From Seminavis robusta (lineage: Eukaryota > Bacillariophyta > Bacillariophyceae > Naviculales > Naviculaceae), in NCBI GenBank assembly GCA_903772945.1, contig CAICTM010001613.1, positions 1-25,873 on the forward strand: 25,873 nt of DNA, given 5' to 3'. Position 1 is the stretch's first letter, and each line of letters begins with the position of its first letter. Under the pieces are notes generated by a model. That model ran no database searches. It had not been told where the DNA came from and saw only the letters and a program-made list of their open reading frames with translations. Made by a program: the position numbers and the translations under genes. This document shows, in pieces, positions 1-9,758 of the stretch.

Positions 1-136
1 GAGACTGAGTTTCTGGAAGGCTGCTGCCACTTGAGGTCGGGGGGCACCTCCTCTCGTCGACAGTTTGGCACTGACGGCGGCGAAGAGAGAATCTCTGATT
101 TCGCTGGTTACATCGTCGCCTTCACCGGTCTGTGTC

Positions 137-1456
137 TTACACTGGTAGGGACAATACATCTAGCATGGTGTTGCCCAATGTTTTGGCCGTTCGCGGACTG
201 ATTCTTCTGGGGCCAAACCTTTCCGAGAACTGCCGTGCCCTCCTTGATGGGGTGTTGTAGATCGCATCCTTGTCCTTGGTTGACGGGTCCTTTCCGGCGA
301 GCATGGTGGGTGGGCCGGCTGGATTGCGTAACACTCGACTATTGGCGGCTCCAGGGACTTCCCATCGCCGGATCTCGTCGGGGGCCGGGGCGTTGTAGCT
401 GTATGGCGAGTTCGGGACTCACCCACTCCCAGGCTTCGGCAGCCGTGCTGCGGGCCCAGGCAAGATTCCTATCGCTGGCGAATGGCTGCATCTTGCGCTG
501 TTCGTTGACCACCCGTATGCTCCATTGACCCCTTCACATACCCGTACCAAAACGGCTGGTTGGACTGGATGGTACATCCAGGGGAGAAGCTGGGTGTCGG
601 CGGAGCCGTACCGTCGCCTGTCCCCGGGTGCCTATCTTCGGAGTCCTTCCTTGGCGAGCCTTGGCCAGGGCTTGTTCACGCGCCGAACCTGCTTCCTGCT
701 TGTATTTGGCGGCGCTCAGCGGCTTCGCTCGTTGTGCTCCGGCTGCCTCGTGTTCACGTAGGAGCTTCTTGGACGGCCATCTCAGTGGCTCGTTCTTGCT
801 CATAGTTTGCTGCCGCGAGCCGCTTTTCTTCTTTGGCGACTTCCTCCTTAGCTCGTTCCTGGGCGGCCAGCTCCGAGATCTTTCGGGCTCTCTCTGCCTC
901 GTTCAGCGACCTTCGGGTGTTTTCTTGCGGGCAGCGATCTTCTGATGACCCGGGAGGGGGTGCTGAAAGATCCCCGGTATCGCTCGAGAAGGTACCGGCG
1001 AGGCCGGGGGCTTCTTCGCCCTCGAAGGAGATCGACCCTCCCGTCCCTTGGTGCTTCCACCGAAAAAGCTCGTTTGGCGTCAGCGATCCCATGTTCACGG
1101 TTTCCCCCGTGATCCCGGGAGAGCTTCGGCGGGTCCTTCATGGAGCGCGGCTTTCGTCCTCAGCTCGCTCTTTGGTTGAAGAGCGGCCGTTTCGTGGGGG
1201 ACAAGGCGGTACTACGATTCCGTCAAAGTATTTGTCATTGCGTCTAAGCACCCCTTCAAAGGAGTACCCCACCTGGTTGGACCGAGTAGCTCCTCGGTGG
1301 CCGGCTCGGTTACACTCGATACCACGGTCACTGAAACAAACAAAGACGGTACCTTTCATGACGAATCGGGTCGACAAAACATCTCCTTGCACACCTCGGC
1401 CGGTGTGCAAAACGCCGCATCTCCGACACCGGACCCTAAGGAGTCACACTGTGTGA
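137..1456 (-). pseudogene. decayed GC-rich coding remnant, possibly retroelement gag-like
   Basis: Several minus-strand open frames follow one another with protein-like composition but no single continuous reading frame. The frame at 754-1098 has a Pro/Gly/Ser-rich start, then a run rich in Glu, Ala, Lys and Arg that looks like a coiled coil. The coiled-coil character continues in another frame at 534-803, as if one indel separates them. Further downstream, 137-426 reads as a basic, Pro-rich tail in two frames. Upstream, 1138-1410 is another fragment. I recognise no catalytic motif. A hydrophilic coiled-coil plus basic tail would fit a gag-like protein, but this is inference from composition only. 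The block is visibly richer in G and C than the sequence after about 1460, suggesting a different origin or age. The plus-strand frame at 833-1456 overlaps it and is the alternative reading. Confidence 0.3.
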
Positions 1457-1605
1457 CCCGCCGCTGGCGTCATCAAACTCTAAATCCATGCTTACTTTTC
1501 TTAGAGTAAGGTTTGGCGAGGGAGGCGGTCACTGTCGGGCAGCAGATACTTTTTCAGGTTGCGGACGCTCACACTAATTACCCCCAGTCAAAAGGAAAAT
1601 TGGTG

Positions 1606-1660
1606 TCGGGCGGCTGCAACTCTGGTTCAGAAAAAGTGAACCTGATTTGTAGCCGCCCGA
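1606..1660. repeat. 24-bp inverted repeat, hairpin with 7-nt loop
   Basis: Arm 1606-1629 (starts TCGGGCGGCTGCAACTC) pairs with 1637-1660 with three mismatches, around the loop GAAAAAG. It lies in non-coding DNA. It could be the tip of a small transposable element or a folded-back MITE; I see no target-site duplication. Confidence 0.75.
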
Positions 1661-1940
1661 TTAGTAGTCCTTCTAGCTAGTCATCAACACCACATAGGCA
1701 CACCACCTGTGCACCCGACACTTCGGTCCACCACCTCATCCTTGGATGAGTGGCTCTCCCGGATTCCTGTCCGTCAGTCTCCCTTATGGTCGGCTCCCTG
1801 TTATCTCATACTCTCCGTTCTGTAGAATCTCTTCATTCCCTGTCTGGGAAGGTGGGCGAGTTATGGTTGATTGAAAATATCCTCACTTTTGTGACGAATT
1901 CTTTTTCTCGGCAGTTTAAGACTTTACAGTACATAACTGT

Positions 1941-2036
1941 GTAGGATCCTACATAGGAGAGTCCTGTAAGATCCTACGGAACACTTAGGAAGCACCTCTA
2001 TTGCTCTGGTACCGAAGCTACGTAGGATCCTACGTA
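1941..2036. repeat. cluster of GTAGGATCCTAC palindromes
   Basis: GTAGGATCCTAC occurs at 1941-1952 and again inside a perfect 18-bp palindrome at 2019-2036. A one-base variant, GTAAGATCCTAC, lies at 1966-1977. A half-similar string recurs near 7110. Three copies within 100 bp suggest a dispersed repeat or a palindromic binding site; function is unknown. Confidence 0.6.
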
Positions 2037-2770
2037 AGAACCTCTATTAATTACATGGTCTTAATCTTCACCCGGTCTTACAGCATGTAAAATGACTTTT
2101 ACTCTAGTTTTCCTTGGCCGCCCCTTCTTTTCCTGCTCCTTCTTCTACCCTATAATTTATTCAGCCTGAGCTTTCCAATGGTTCTCCAGCTTTCTCATTT
2201 TTTAATCCAGTAGAGCACTCCCAGTTTCCTTCTTAGATTAAGCTATACTCACTGTATGGTGAGATTGATCCTTTGCCCTTCGACACTTCCAAGGTGTCAC
2301 TTTTTGTCGCGCTGGAAAGGTCCACGCAAAGACGAGGCTCTGGCGCTGGCTTCCATGGCTTCTTCGACAGCCTCTTGCTGCGCCTGCGTGGTGGGTCCTT
2401 TGTGGATCTCGCCGCCATACCGTACGGTATGTTCCTTTTTCCTTTTACGCTGCCAATGAGCACTAGGTCTTCACCAACTTCATCACAAGAAGCTGTTTGT
2501 GCATTCTGTGTGGCTCTCGTGGGGACGTGCCGGTACCTGTAGCACGGAACCGGTACACGTACCAAAGGTTGTTCGGAGGGGTAGCTCTGCCGGTTTTCAA
2601 AACCATTATCGTTCGTTTTTGAAGTTTTGTTCGACGAAAGCGTCCAAGATCGACGATGATGATAATGGCTTTGTTGTGGCTCGTCATATCATCCACCTTG
2701 TGTCGTGAACAAACATTGCCGGAACAGCAGGCTATTGGCTGAGAACATCCTAGTCTTATAGTATTGCGGA

Positions 2771-5220
2771 ATGGCTCAAAAGGCGATTAAAAAGTACAAA
2801 GAAGTTAGGTTCGACCTAGCAAAGCAGCTCCAAGATCTTCAGCAGCAGCTTGCCGAGACCAAGCAGGAATTGAATCGACTGCGAGAGGATTCCGAGTGTG
2901 ATGCCCAGTCCAGGGAGTTTACTCAGAAATTCACCATTGATGTTTCTCCACCACCGGAAAAGAAAGGATACCTCTTTCAATGGCAAGATCGCAGCATCGG
3001 GTGGGGCGGAACAAAATGGTCCCTGCTATTTGTGTCTTTGGAAACTGGAAGAATTGCTTGCTATGAATCACACATGGATCAATCACCCATTTCGGTGTTA
3101 AATCTCCGAGGTTGTGCCGTGCAAGATGAGGGGCGAAAGAGAGATCGAAAGTACAAGGAAAAGAGCAACCGCAAGAAGAATGGCGACTACAGAAATGAGG
3201 AAGAGGAACCTGGGTACTTTCATGTGTTTGGAATCATCCATAGACCGGAATCAGACGACAATGCTGAACAGAATGGTACAGATAATTCCTCCACGTTGCT
3301 CCCATTGTTACGGTTTTCTACAACGTCCGTGGCAGAGAAAAATCTATGGATGGATCTTATATCCTGCTCTTGCGCTTACTGTGAAACTGAAGATTTCATG
3401 AGGGGTGAAGCAGCCAGAGCTGCCGAGAGAGTCAAACAACAGGAAGAGCAAGCAAAGCTGTCACAGGCCATGCCAGGTGCTTCCAGAGGCACTCTACCTC
3501 CTCTCTACTTTGCCCCCAGCGTTCCAGAGCTGGAAAAGATGCAGAGACGGAAATCCATGTCCAAGATGCCCAAGTCTTCTTCGTTTCGAACCGTGACCAA
3601 GTCCCGAGATGCCGACAGTAGGGAAGCCCAATATCCTCCCTCCAAACCAATGCACGTAAAGGCTGCTCCCTCTTTTCTCAGTTCGGAAGCTCCCGTGCAA
3701 AACTACCGGGGATTGTTCAACTTGGCAATGATTCTTTTGGTTGTATCAAATTTTCGGCTCATTCTCGACACCATTCGGACACACGGGCTAGCACTTACCC
3801 ATACCAAGAGCTACTTGAGTCATTTGTACAATCATTATTCAGAAGATCCATTCCATGAGTTCCCCGTCATGAGTGGTTTTCTGTTGCTGCAGGGGTTCCT
3901 TGTGGGGGCGTTTGGGATCGAATGGTTGCTGAGTCGGAACAAGCTCAGTGAGGCTCTGGGCATGACTCTCCACCACGTCAATACACACGCTACATTGCTG
4001 TCATGTATCTCTATAGTATGGAACCAAATCGAAAACCCCGCTGTAGGGGCAGCGCTGTTATTATATGCAACAATCACCTGGATGAAACTGATTTCGTATG
4101 CCTGTGCCAACGAAGATTACCGCCTTGCCATGAAATCGGGTGATGTCCATGCGATAGAGGCCCGCCTAGCGCTTTTGAACAATCTTGAACCCGACGACGA
4201 GAGCATTTCATATCCCATGTACGTGTGGGTGACGTGTATGACAATAGTTGCTTGCACCTTTGTGGTTTGCTCTCACAAGCCCATGCTGTTTCATGATACC
4301 GTCACGACAGGAATATCACCCTTGGCAATATCTACTACTTTTGGTTAGCTCCGACGTTGACGTACCAGATTGCTTTCCCTCGCACGCCTCGCGTTCGGAT
4401 GAAAAGGGTGTTTGGCATCCTTTTAGGCATGATTGCCTGTGCGGCTCTCTTTACCTTCCTGGTGGCACAGATCGTCAACCCTGCTCTGAAACTCTTGGTC
4501 ATTGACCTAAAGAAAACCAACGGTGTCTATACTCCTGGAATCTTGGCAGAATACTGGCTCAAGCTGGCGATTGCCAACACGTACTTGTGGCTTTTGACCT
4601 TCTATGCATACTTTCACTTGTACCTGAACTTTTGGGCCGAGGTCCTTCGGTTTGGAGATCGCGTGTTCTACAAGGACTGGTGGAACTCGTCCGAACTTGC
4701 GAGTTACTGGAGGCTATGGAACATGCCCGTGCATATGTGGTAAGAAAGCTGTGGTTCTCTGCTGTCTTTACCAGACCAGCCTTTTAGTGTGTTCATCTCT
4801 CGATTCTAACTGGAGCGCAACGTTTGTCTTGTCTCGATCAGGCTCATTCGCCACCTGTATTTTCCTTGCTTACGCATGAAGTTCTCCAAAGCGGGGGCTA
4901 TGTTCGTTGTCTTTTTCGTCTCTGCGGTTTTGCATGAAGTTCTGGTATCCATTCCATTCCACATGATGAGACCTTGGTCATTCCTTGGAATGATGATGCA
5001 AATGCCGCTCATCATTTTCACAAAATCACTTGTGAGGAAGAATCCAGGTTCCAGCATTGGCAATGTCATCTTCTGGCTCGCGTTCTGTGTCGTGGGCCAA
5101 CCCACTGCTGTGTTGATGTACACGGCCGATTATCAACTGGCCAAGGATCGTGCTGAGCTTGGAGAGAACACCACAGGAGTTACCAAGGTAGATTATCCTG
5201 CTGAGCTCCAAGGTTCTTGA
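2771..5220 (+). CDS. DGAT1: diacylglycerol O-acyltransferase 1 (MBOAT) with N-terminal PH domain
   Basis: Acyl-CoA:diacylglycerol acyltransferase, an ER multi-pass enzyme making triacylglycerol. Three exons: 2771-4218, 4311-4739 and 4842-5220 (751 aa). Intron 1 (4219-4310) starts GTACGT and ends ACAG; intron 2 (4740-4841) starts GTAAGA, has CTAAC as a possible branch point and ends CAG. Splicing restores NITLGNIYYFWLAPTL across the first junction and MPVHMWLIRHLYFPC across the second, both typical of DGAT1. Residues 1-45 form a probable coiled coil. Residues 65-200 form a PH domain ending with the conserved Trp (W193). The MBOAT region runs from about residue 311 and has the DGAT1 signature FYKDWWN (602-608) and catalytic His657 in SAVLHEV. 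PH-domain DGAT1 is known from diatoms. The start is the first ATG of the frame; an upstream leader exon cannot be excluded. The next gene lies 550 bp downstream on the same strand. Confidence 0.93.
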
Positions 5221-5773
5221 ACAAGTTGCAGAATCCTTGTTCCCAGCGGAGTACGTGTAATTCATTGTCTCTCGGCGGGTAAGAGAGGGATGGGCAAAGC
5301 TCTTTCAGTAGTGTAGTGTAGTGATCCAGGTCGGCCATTTCAAGCTCCACTGGGCCAAATTGGCTTGTCCGGATGACCCAGCTGACCTTGGACGAAACTA
5401 TGAAGGTACAGACCAATTCATGGCTCGTACTGGACTAAGTATAAATTGTTCCTACATACATCCACCGACACACTTGGCCTAGCTAGCTCTTGGCCTACTA
5501 CCTTCGTTGAAAACTCTTCCGCGATTTGCAATCCTTCATCAAAGGTTTTTCTCATATTGCGGGAGATGAGTGGGATTTATGCATAGCCCTGTGCTGGCAA
5601 CCCCCGGTACCGCGCGCGTTCGGTAGTTGTGAAACGGCAAAGTGTGCTTCCAGAAATCTATGATGTTCGATTTCCTTCGATTTGACTCCAGCTCATTCGG
5701 CCGAATGGATCATCATTCATCCGGTCCTTTTCTCGCTTGCCACAATTTTTTTTAAAGAGAGGAAAGAAGAAAC
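5221..5773. other. intergenic spacer
   Basis: Between two plus-strand genes. It holds the DGAT1 3' end and the promoter of the protease-ClpS gene. A pyrimidine-rich stretch and an A/T run (AATTTTTTTTAAAG, about 5745-5758) lie just before the start codon. I see no gene or repeat. Confidence 0.5.
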
Positions 5774-6874
5774 ATGATGATATCACCCGCTTTAAACATC
5801 CTCTTTGCTGCCGCCATGATCGGTCCTGAGGCCGTGGCATTCACGTTGGTTCCTGCAGCTTCCCTGAGCCGAGTGACTTTTGCTGGTAGCTCCAAGCGCC
5901 ATGCAGGTCGAGATCAGAAGTGGGATGTCGGCGTCGATGTGGCAAACGGAGTACACCCTTCTGTTGCCTTGGTCACTCCCATGGGCGTCCGGAACATGAC
6001 AACGCGAGGGTCGGGTTTCATCGTCGACGCCGAGGAATTCCATCTCGATAGCCCAAGCCTCTACACTTATCTCATTACAGCAGCACACGTGGCGGCTCCT
6101 GGCTTTGACATTGGTTTGGCGTTTCCTGGCGAGTCACAGAATGCGCCTGCTACAGTTGTAGGACGCAATCAAACCTTGGACTTGGCTTTGCTCCGAATTG
6201 ACAAAAGTGCCAATGTGCCACCAAGTCTTGCCATTGCCACAGATCTGCCACCAACTGGAACTACAGCTTTTGCACACGGATATCCTGCCAGTCGACTGCG
6301 TGGACCCGCCATGACATCTGGCATAGTTTGTGGCATCGCTGATGGCCTAGGGTTGCCCAGCAGCAGCAGTGACGATAACAACATGATGAACGCCGCATTT
6401 TATCCAACTGGCATTCTCCAAAACAATGATCCCACTACTTTTGTAGTCACAGATGCAGCCATGTCAGGCGGCATGAGTGGTGGCCCTCTGACGGATGCCA
6501 ATGGCAATGTTTTGGGCGTGAACGCTTTGGTTCGGCCGGACTTGCGAGCACTGGGAAATTATGCTGTCAGTGTCGAAGAGGTGAAAAAGTTCTTGGCAGA
6601 CGTGCAAACTGTGGCTAAGGATACTGCCACTGCGGAAGAAGAAACGAATAGCCTGTTTGAAGTATTCCTATTCAATGATCCCATGAATAAGAAGCAACGA
6701 GTAGCAACTGTTTTAGAAGGAGTTGCCCAAATGAACGAGAAGGATGCCAACAAAGTCATGATGGAAGCACACACAACTGGGAAAGGAGTCATCCGTTCGT
6801 TTCACGATCGTCAGGAGGCTGACCAGTTGTGCAAGGCTCTGAGAAAGGAGGATCTGCTAGTGGAGGTCCAATAG
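5774..6874 (+). CDS. plastid-targeted trypsin-like serine protease fused to a ClpS-like domain
   Basis: Intronless, 366 aa. Residues 1-22 are a signal peptide with hydrophobic core ALNILFAAAMIG; the predicted cut VA|FT places Phe at +1, followed by a Ser/Arg/Ala-rich stretch, as in diatom plastid presequences. Residues about 48-275 form a chymotrypsin-fold protease of the Deg/V8 type with visible triad His105 (TAAHV), Asp136 (LDLALLRI) and Ser235 (GGMSGGPL). No PDZ domain follows. Residues about 295-366 match the ClpS fold: LFNDPMNKKQ, then MMEAHTTGKGV, then a closing helix and strand. ClpS binds destabilising N-terminal residues and delivers substrates to ClpAP/ClpC. Asn301 and His333 are 32 residues apart, the spacing of the E. 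coli N-degron ligands Asn34 and His66, but the Asp36 position is Pro303. The start is one of two adjacent ATGs. The fusion partner order is seen in sequence; joint function is inference. Confidence 0.87.
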   Translation: MMISPALNILFAAAMIGPEAVAFTLVPAASLSRVTFAGSSKRHAGRDQKWDVGVDVANGVHPSVALVTPMGVRNMTTRGSGFIVDAEEFHLDSPSLYTYLITAAHVAAPGFDIGLAFPGESQNAPATVVGRNQTLDLALLRIDKSANVPPSLAIATDLPPTGTTAFAHGYPASRLRGPAMTSGIVCGIADGLGLPSSSSDDNNMMNAAFYPTGILQNNDPTTFVVTDAAMSGGMSGGPLTDANGNVLGVNALVRPDLRALGNYAVSVEEVKKFLADVQTVAKDTATAEEETNSLFEVFLFNDPMNKKQRVATVLEGVAQMNEKDANKVMMEAHTTGKGVIRSFHDRQEADQLCKALRKEDLLVEVQ

Positions 6875-7547
6875 TACATACAAGTAACTTTTAAAAGCAG
6901 GACATGCCCATAGAATTTCATCGTTTTGCAACTTGCTCCGCTACTAGATCTAAGTACAGTTTGAAAACAGATCATTCCATAGCGCTAGTCTACCTCCCAA
7001 TCCAGGAAAGGACAAGACAGGGAGATCATCTCGGTCATTTGCTTTTTGCTTTTCTCCTACCGGTACGAGGCAAGATGCTCCTTACTGGCAGCTAGTAGCT
7101 GGCTAGATAATGTAGGATCTTAGGTGAGAGCTTACTAGCCAAGTCTTCCCAGCAGCCGTAGATAATAGCAAACCCCTGCTCCACAGCTAGCCACTACCAC
7201 GTATGACATACTAGCTCCCCCTTCCAAACTTCCCTTGCTAGCTGGCTAGCTAGCCGGGCTGAGAAGCAACCTGCAGAGCTGAAGAGGCAGCCGAGTTTGG
7301 ATCTTTCAAAAGTTGAGCGGACTGCCAACAAAACCACAAATGCGATCTGTTATCCTCTGTTTGCTGTACATGACATTGTATTGGTAGAAGAGAGCGGCTT
7401 GGCCTATCGATACACCGTTGAGAGTTAACACTCCATAGATAACACAGCTGAGGTGACTACTGATCTGAGGAAAAGAAGGAGGAACCGAGTTCTCTGTGTG
7501 GAGCATCGCTTTCAGAGCTAATATCTGGTAGGGTCTCTATTAAAAAC
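6875..7547. other. intergenic spacer with CTAG-rich tract
   Basis: Non-coding between two plus-strand genes. It contains several CTAGCTGGCTAGCTAGC-like strings (7085-7260) like those in the larger 14.4-16.4 kb spacer, and a GTAGGATCTTAG string near 7110. No gene is recognised. Confidence 0.5.
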
Positions 7548-9411
7548 ATGTCCTTTATTACGGGTGGCCACTCGGATGAGCGAGTGATTGCTCAAGCGGC
7601 TCTCGACGCTGCCGATGAGCAACTGCAATCTTTGGTGGCGAGTCATGCTGGGACCTTTGTGTCCGTCCAACGCCGTGGGCAGGCTCTGGAGGCGGCATTG
7701 AAGGAATTGCTGGCTTCGGTGAAGAATGTGGCCTCGCAGATGGACACTGCGCAACAATCATTGGAACAAGACGAAGATCAAGAGGAATCATTGGCAGCTC
7801 TCTCGGAGCGTCATCGTGTGCGACGAAGGACGCTTCTTCAGCACTCTTCTCTGTTGGAACTCTTGGAGTTGCCATCGCTCATGGATGCCTGTGTGCGGTC
7901 CAATTTGTACGAAGAAGCACTCAGTATTGCCACCTTTGCCAACACTCTGGAGCGACGCCATACGGAGAAAAATGTCGTGGTCGACCGTGTCATTGCACAA
8001 ATCCGATCGCGACAATCCGATTTGCGCCGTCATCTACTCTTTCGATTGAAGGGTCATGTCACCATGCCCCAGTGCCTCGAGGTGGTGACCGCTCTACGAC
8101 GATTGAATTCTATCGACCTCGAAAGCACCGGCGAAGAAAACTTGGATCGCGTCCACAAATCCATGGAATTGAGATTGCAAATTGATTTTTTGGAGGCACG
8201 AGATGCCTGGTTGGAGGCAACCAATGCATCTTCCAATGTGGCTCCCATTGCCAAAGTACCCGTGGGATCTTCCGAACAGCTACTTGATACCATTGAACGT
8301 TATCGAACAAGGTACGAGGGAAGATGCAGAGATGACAATCCAACATTAGTCCCTGGCAGATCGATTTTCCTATCGTGCTCCAAACACAATTTGTCTAACT
8401 CTCTTTCTCTTCTTTTGTTGGGATACCAGGATGTTTGAGGTGGCGACTCAATACAATGCCATTTTTAGAGCCCAAACCAAAGCGCCCGGGGGATCAACAT
8501 CGCTTCTCAGCATGTGGACATCACGTCGGGTACACTCGTTTCTAACCATGTTGTCGGGACAAATGCTTATGATGGAAGATGCCGGGGCACTTCGTGATGC
8601 CCTAGAGGCCAGTGTCTTTTTCTCCACTTCCATGGGAAGGTTGGGTGCGGATTTTACGGCTCAATTGCCACCTTTGTTTGAAGCTCGCATGCAGACGCTC
8701 GTCGAACAGGCGTGGAAGGAGGTACCGCTGCACTTGGAAGAAACCCTCAAGGTATGTCGTGATGCGGGAGTGGCGGCCCCTTTGGTGAGTCATAATGTGC
8801 CCCCGGAGGCTTCGGCTGCCGCAACCGTGGAAGGACAGCCCATGGCGCCGCCTCGATCCCTCATGGCACTCCCACCCCTGGCTCGAGTGGTCAATGCGAT
8901 CCTTGTGGGATTGAACGATCTCCGACGTTGTCTTTTGCCCGGCATCTTTACGCAATTGCGAGGTGCACTCGAAGAGAATATCAAGGAGGTAAGAGCCATT
9001 CTTTCGGCCAATGAAAAGGCTGTGAATTCCTCCACCATTCGTGGCGAAAAACGAGAACTGAGGGAAGCAGCTTCCAAAATGAGGACAACCTTCAAAGACT
9101 ATGTGGAACCCTACCTCCGTGGGTCTTTGGAAATGGCTCTGGGTAACTTTGCCGCCGCAGAGGAGCATTATGAGCAGCTACGAAAGAAACAAGAAGAATC
9201 GGAGAAAAAGGCCGAAGAGGAGAAAGCTGCAGCCGATGCGGAAAAGCGAGAAGCGGAGGAATCCAAAGAAGAGGAAGTCGTGGAAGGTGATGCGGAAGAA
9301 ACAGAACAGACACCTCCACCTGCCGATACTAGTGCGGATGCAACAACTAGCAACACGCCACCAGCGGAAGTTGAGGATGCTGGTGCGACCAACACGGATC
9401 CGCAAGAGTAG
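7548..9411 (+). CDS. COG8: conserved oligomeric Golgi complex subunit 8
   Basis: COG8 is a lobe-B subunit of the COG tether, which captures retrograde vesicles at the Golgi. Two exons, 7548-8311 and 8430-9411 (581 aa). The 118-nt intron starts GTACGA and ends CCAG; it splits Arg255, giving YRTRMFEVATQYNAIF, the family's usual junction. Visible family features are LLELLELPSLMDACVRSNLY (101-120), followed by a YEEAL motif, then LRRLNSIDLES and PPRSLMALPPLARVVNAIL. The N-terminal half is helical and coiled-coil rich as expected of a CATCHR tether. The last 80 residues are a Lys/Glu coiled tail then an acidic Pro/Thr-rich end with no family counterpart that I recognise. Length is close to animal COG8. 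The convergent cyclase-phosphodiesterase gene ends 347 bp away. Confidence 0.92.
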
Positions 9412-9758
9412 TGTGTTCCGAGACGACACAGCAATGGTGGCCGGGGTGGAAGCCATTCCAGACCCAACCCATCCGAGCTGAGAAGAACATCACAGATACA
9501 TAATCTAATAGTTGCCTAAAAGTTTCAAGGTGTAGTAGGCGTTCTGTCTAAGCCCACGCCAGTCAAGTTTTTGCTGCTGCCGCGATCTGGTAAGATTGGG
9601 TCCTTAAAGTCAAAGAGTGTACACGAACACCTCCTAGCTCGATATGTGGGTGTACGACAAATAAATATACAGATCCTAATTTCCATTATGACACCGCCCG
9701 ACACCTTTGCTAGATTGGGCCATGTCGATTTGGTGGCTCGGAAGTGGTAGCCAGACAA
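9412..9758. other. spacer between two convergent genes
   Basis: 3' flanks of COG8 (plus) and the cyclase-phosphodiesterase gene (minus). A/T-rich strings such as AATAAATATA near 9660 could be polyadenylation signals. No gene is seen. Confidence 0.5.

Larger units (their letters stand above)
1457..2770. other. gene-free stretch upstream of DGAT1
   Basis: No convincing gene is seen. It holds a strong hairpin (1606-1660), a cluster of GTAGGATCCTAC-type palindromes (1941-2036) and two overlapping short frames near 2233-2565 on opposite strands without recognisable domains. The last few hundred bases must contain the promoter and 5' leader of the DGAT1 gene, but I see no clear promoter motif. Confidence 0.5.

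Noticed and set aside
833..1456. 207-aa plus-strand frame
   Set aside because: Opposite to the minus-strand coiled-coil frames, which look more protein-like; Ser/Arg/Pro content fits an antisense shadow. Not fully excluded.
2003..2013. GCTCTGGTACC, whose reverse complement resembles the copia tRNA-Met primer site
   Set aside because: No LTR pair or adjoining coding region with correct spacing; one mismatch in a short string can be chance.
2273..2542. Plus-strand ORF containing LRLRGG, the ubiquitin C-terminal motif
   Set aside because: The rest of the frame has no ubiquitin fold, and the opposite strand is equally open. Six residues are not enough.
4341..4356. Stop in the first DGAT1 frame, suggesting a pseudogene
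   Set aside because: A 92-nt GT-AG intron (4219-4310) removes the frame break and restores the conserved NIYYFWLAPTL stretch.
4741..4875. Second apparent break in DGAT1 after MPVHMW
   Set aside because: It is a 102-nt intron with a clear donor, a CTAAC branch-like site and an acceptor; the joined protein matches the family.
8602..9168. 188-aa minus-strand frame
   Set aside because: Antisense to the conserved COG8 exon; no protein-like motifs of its own.
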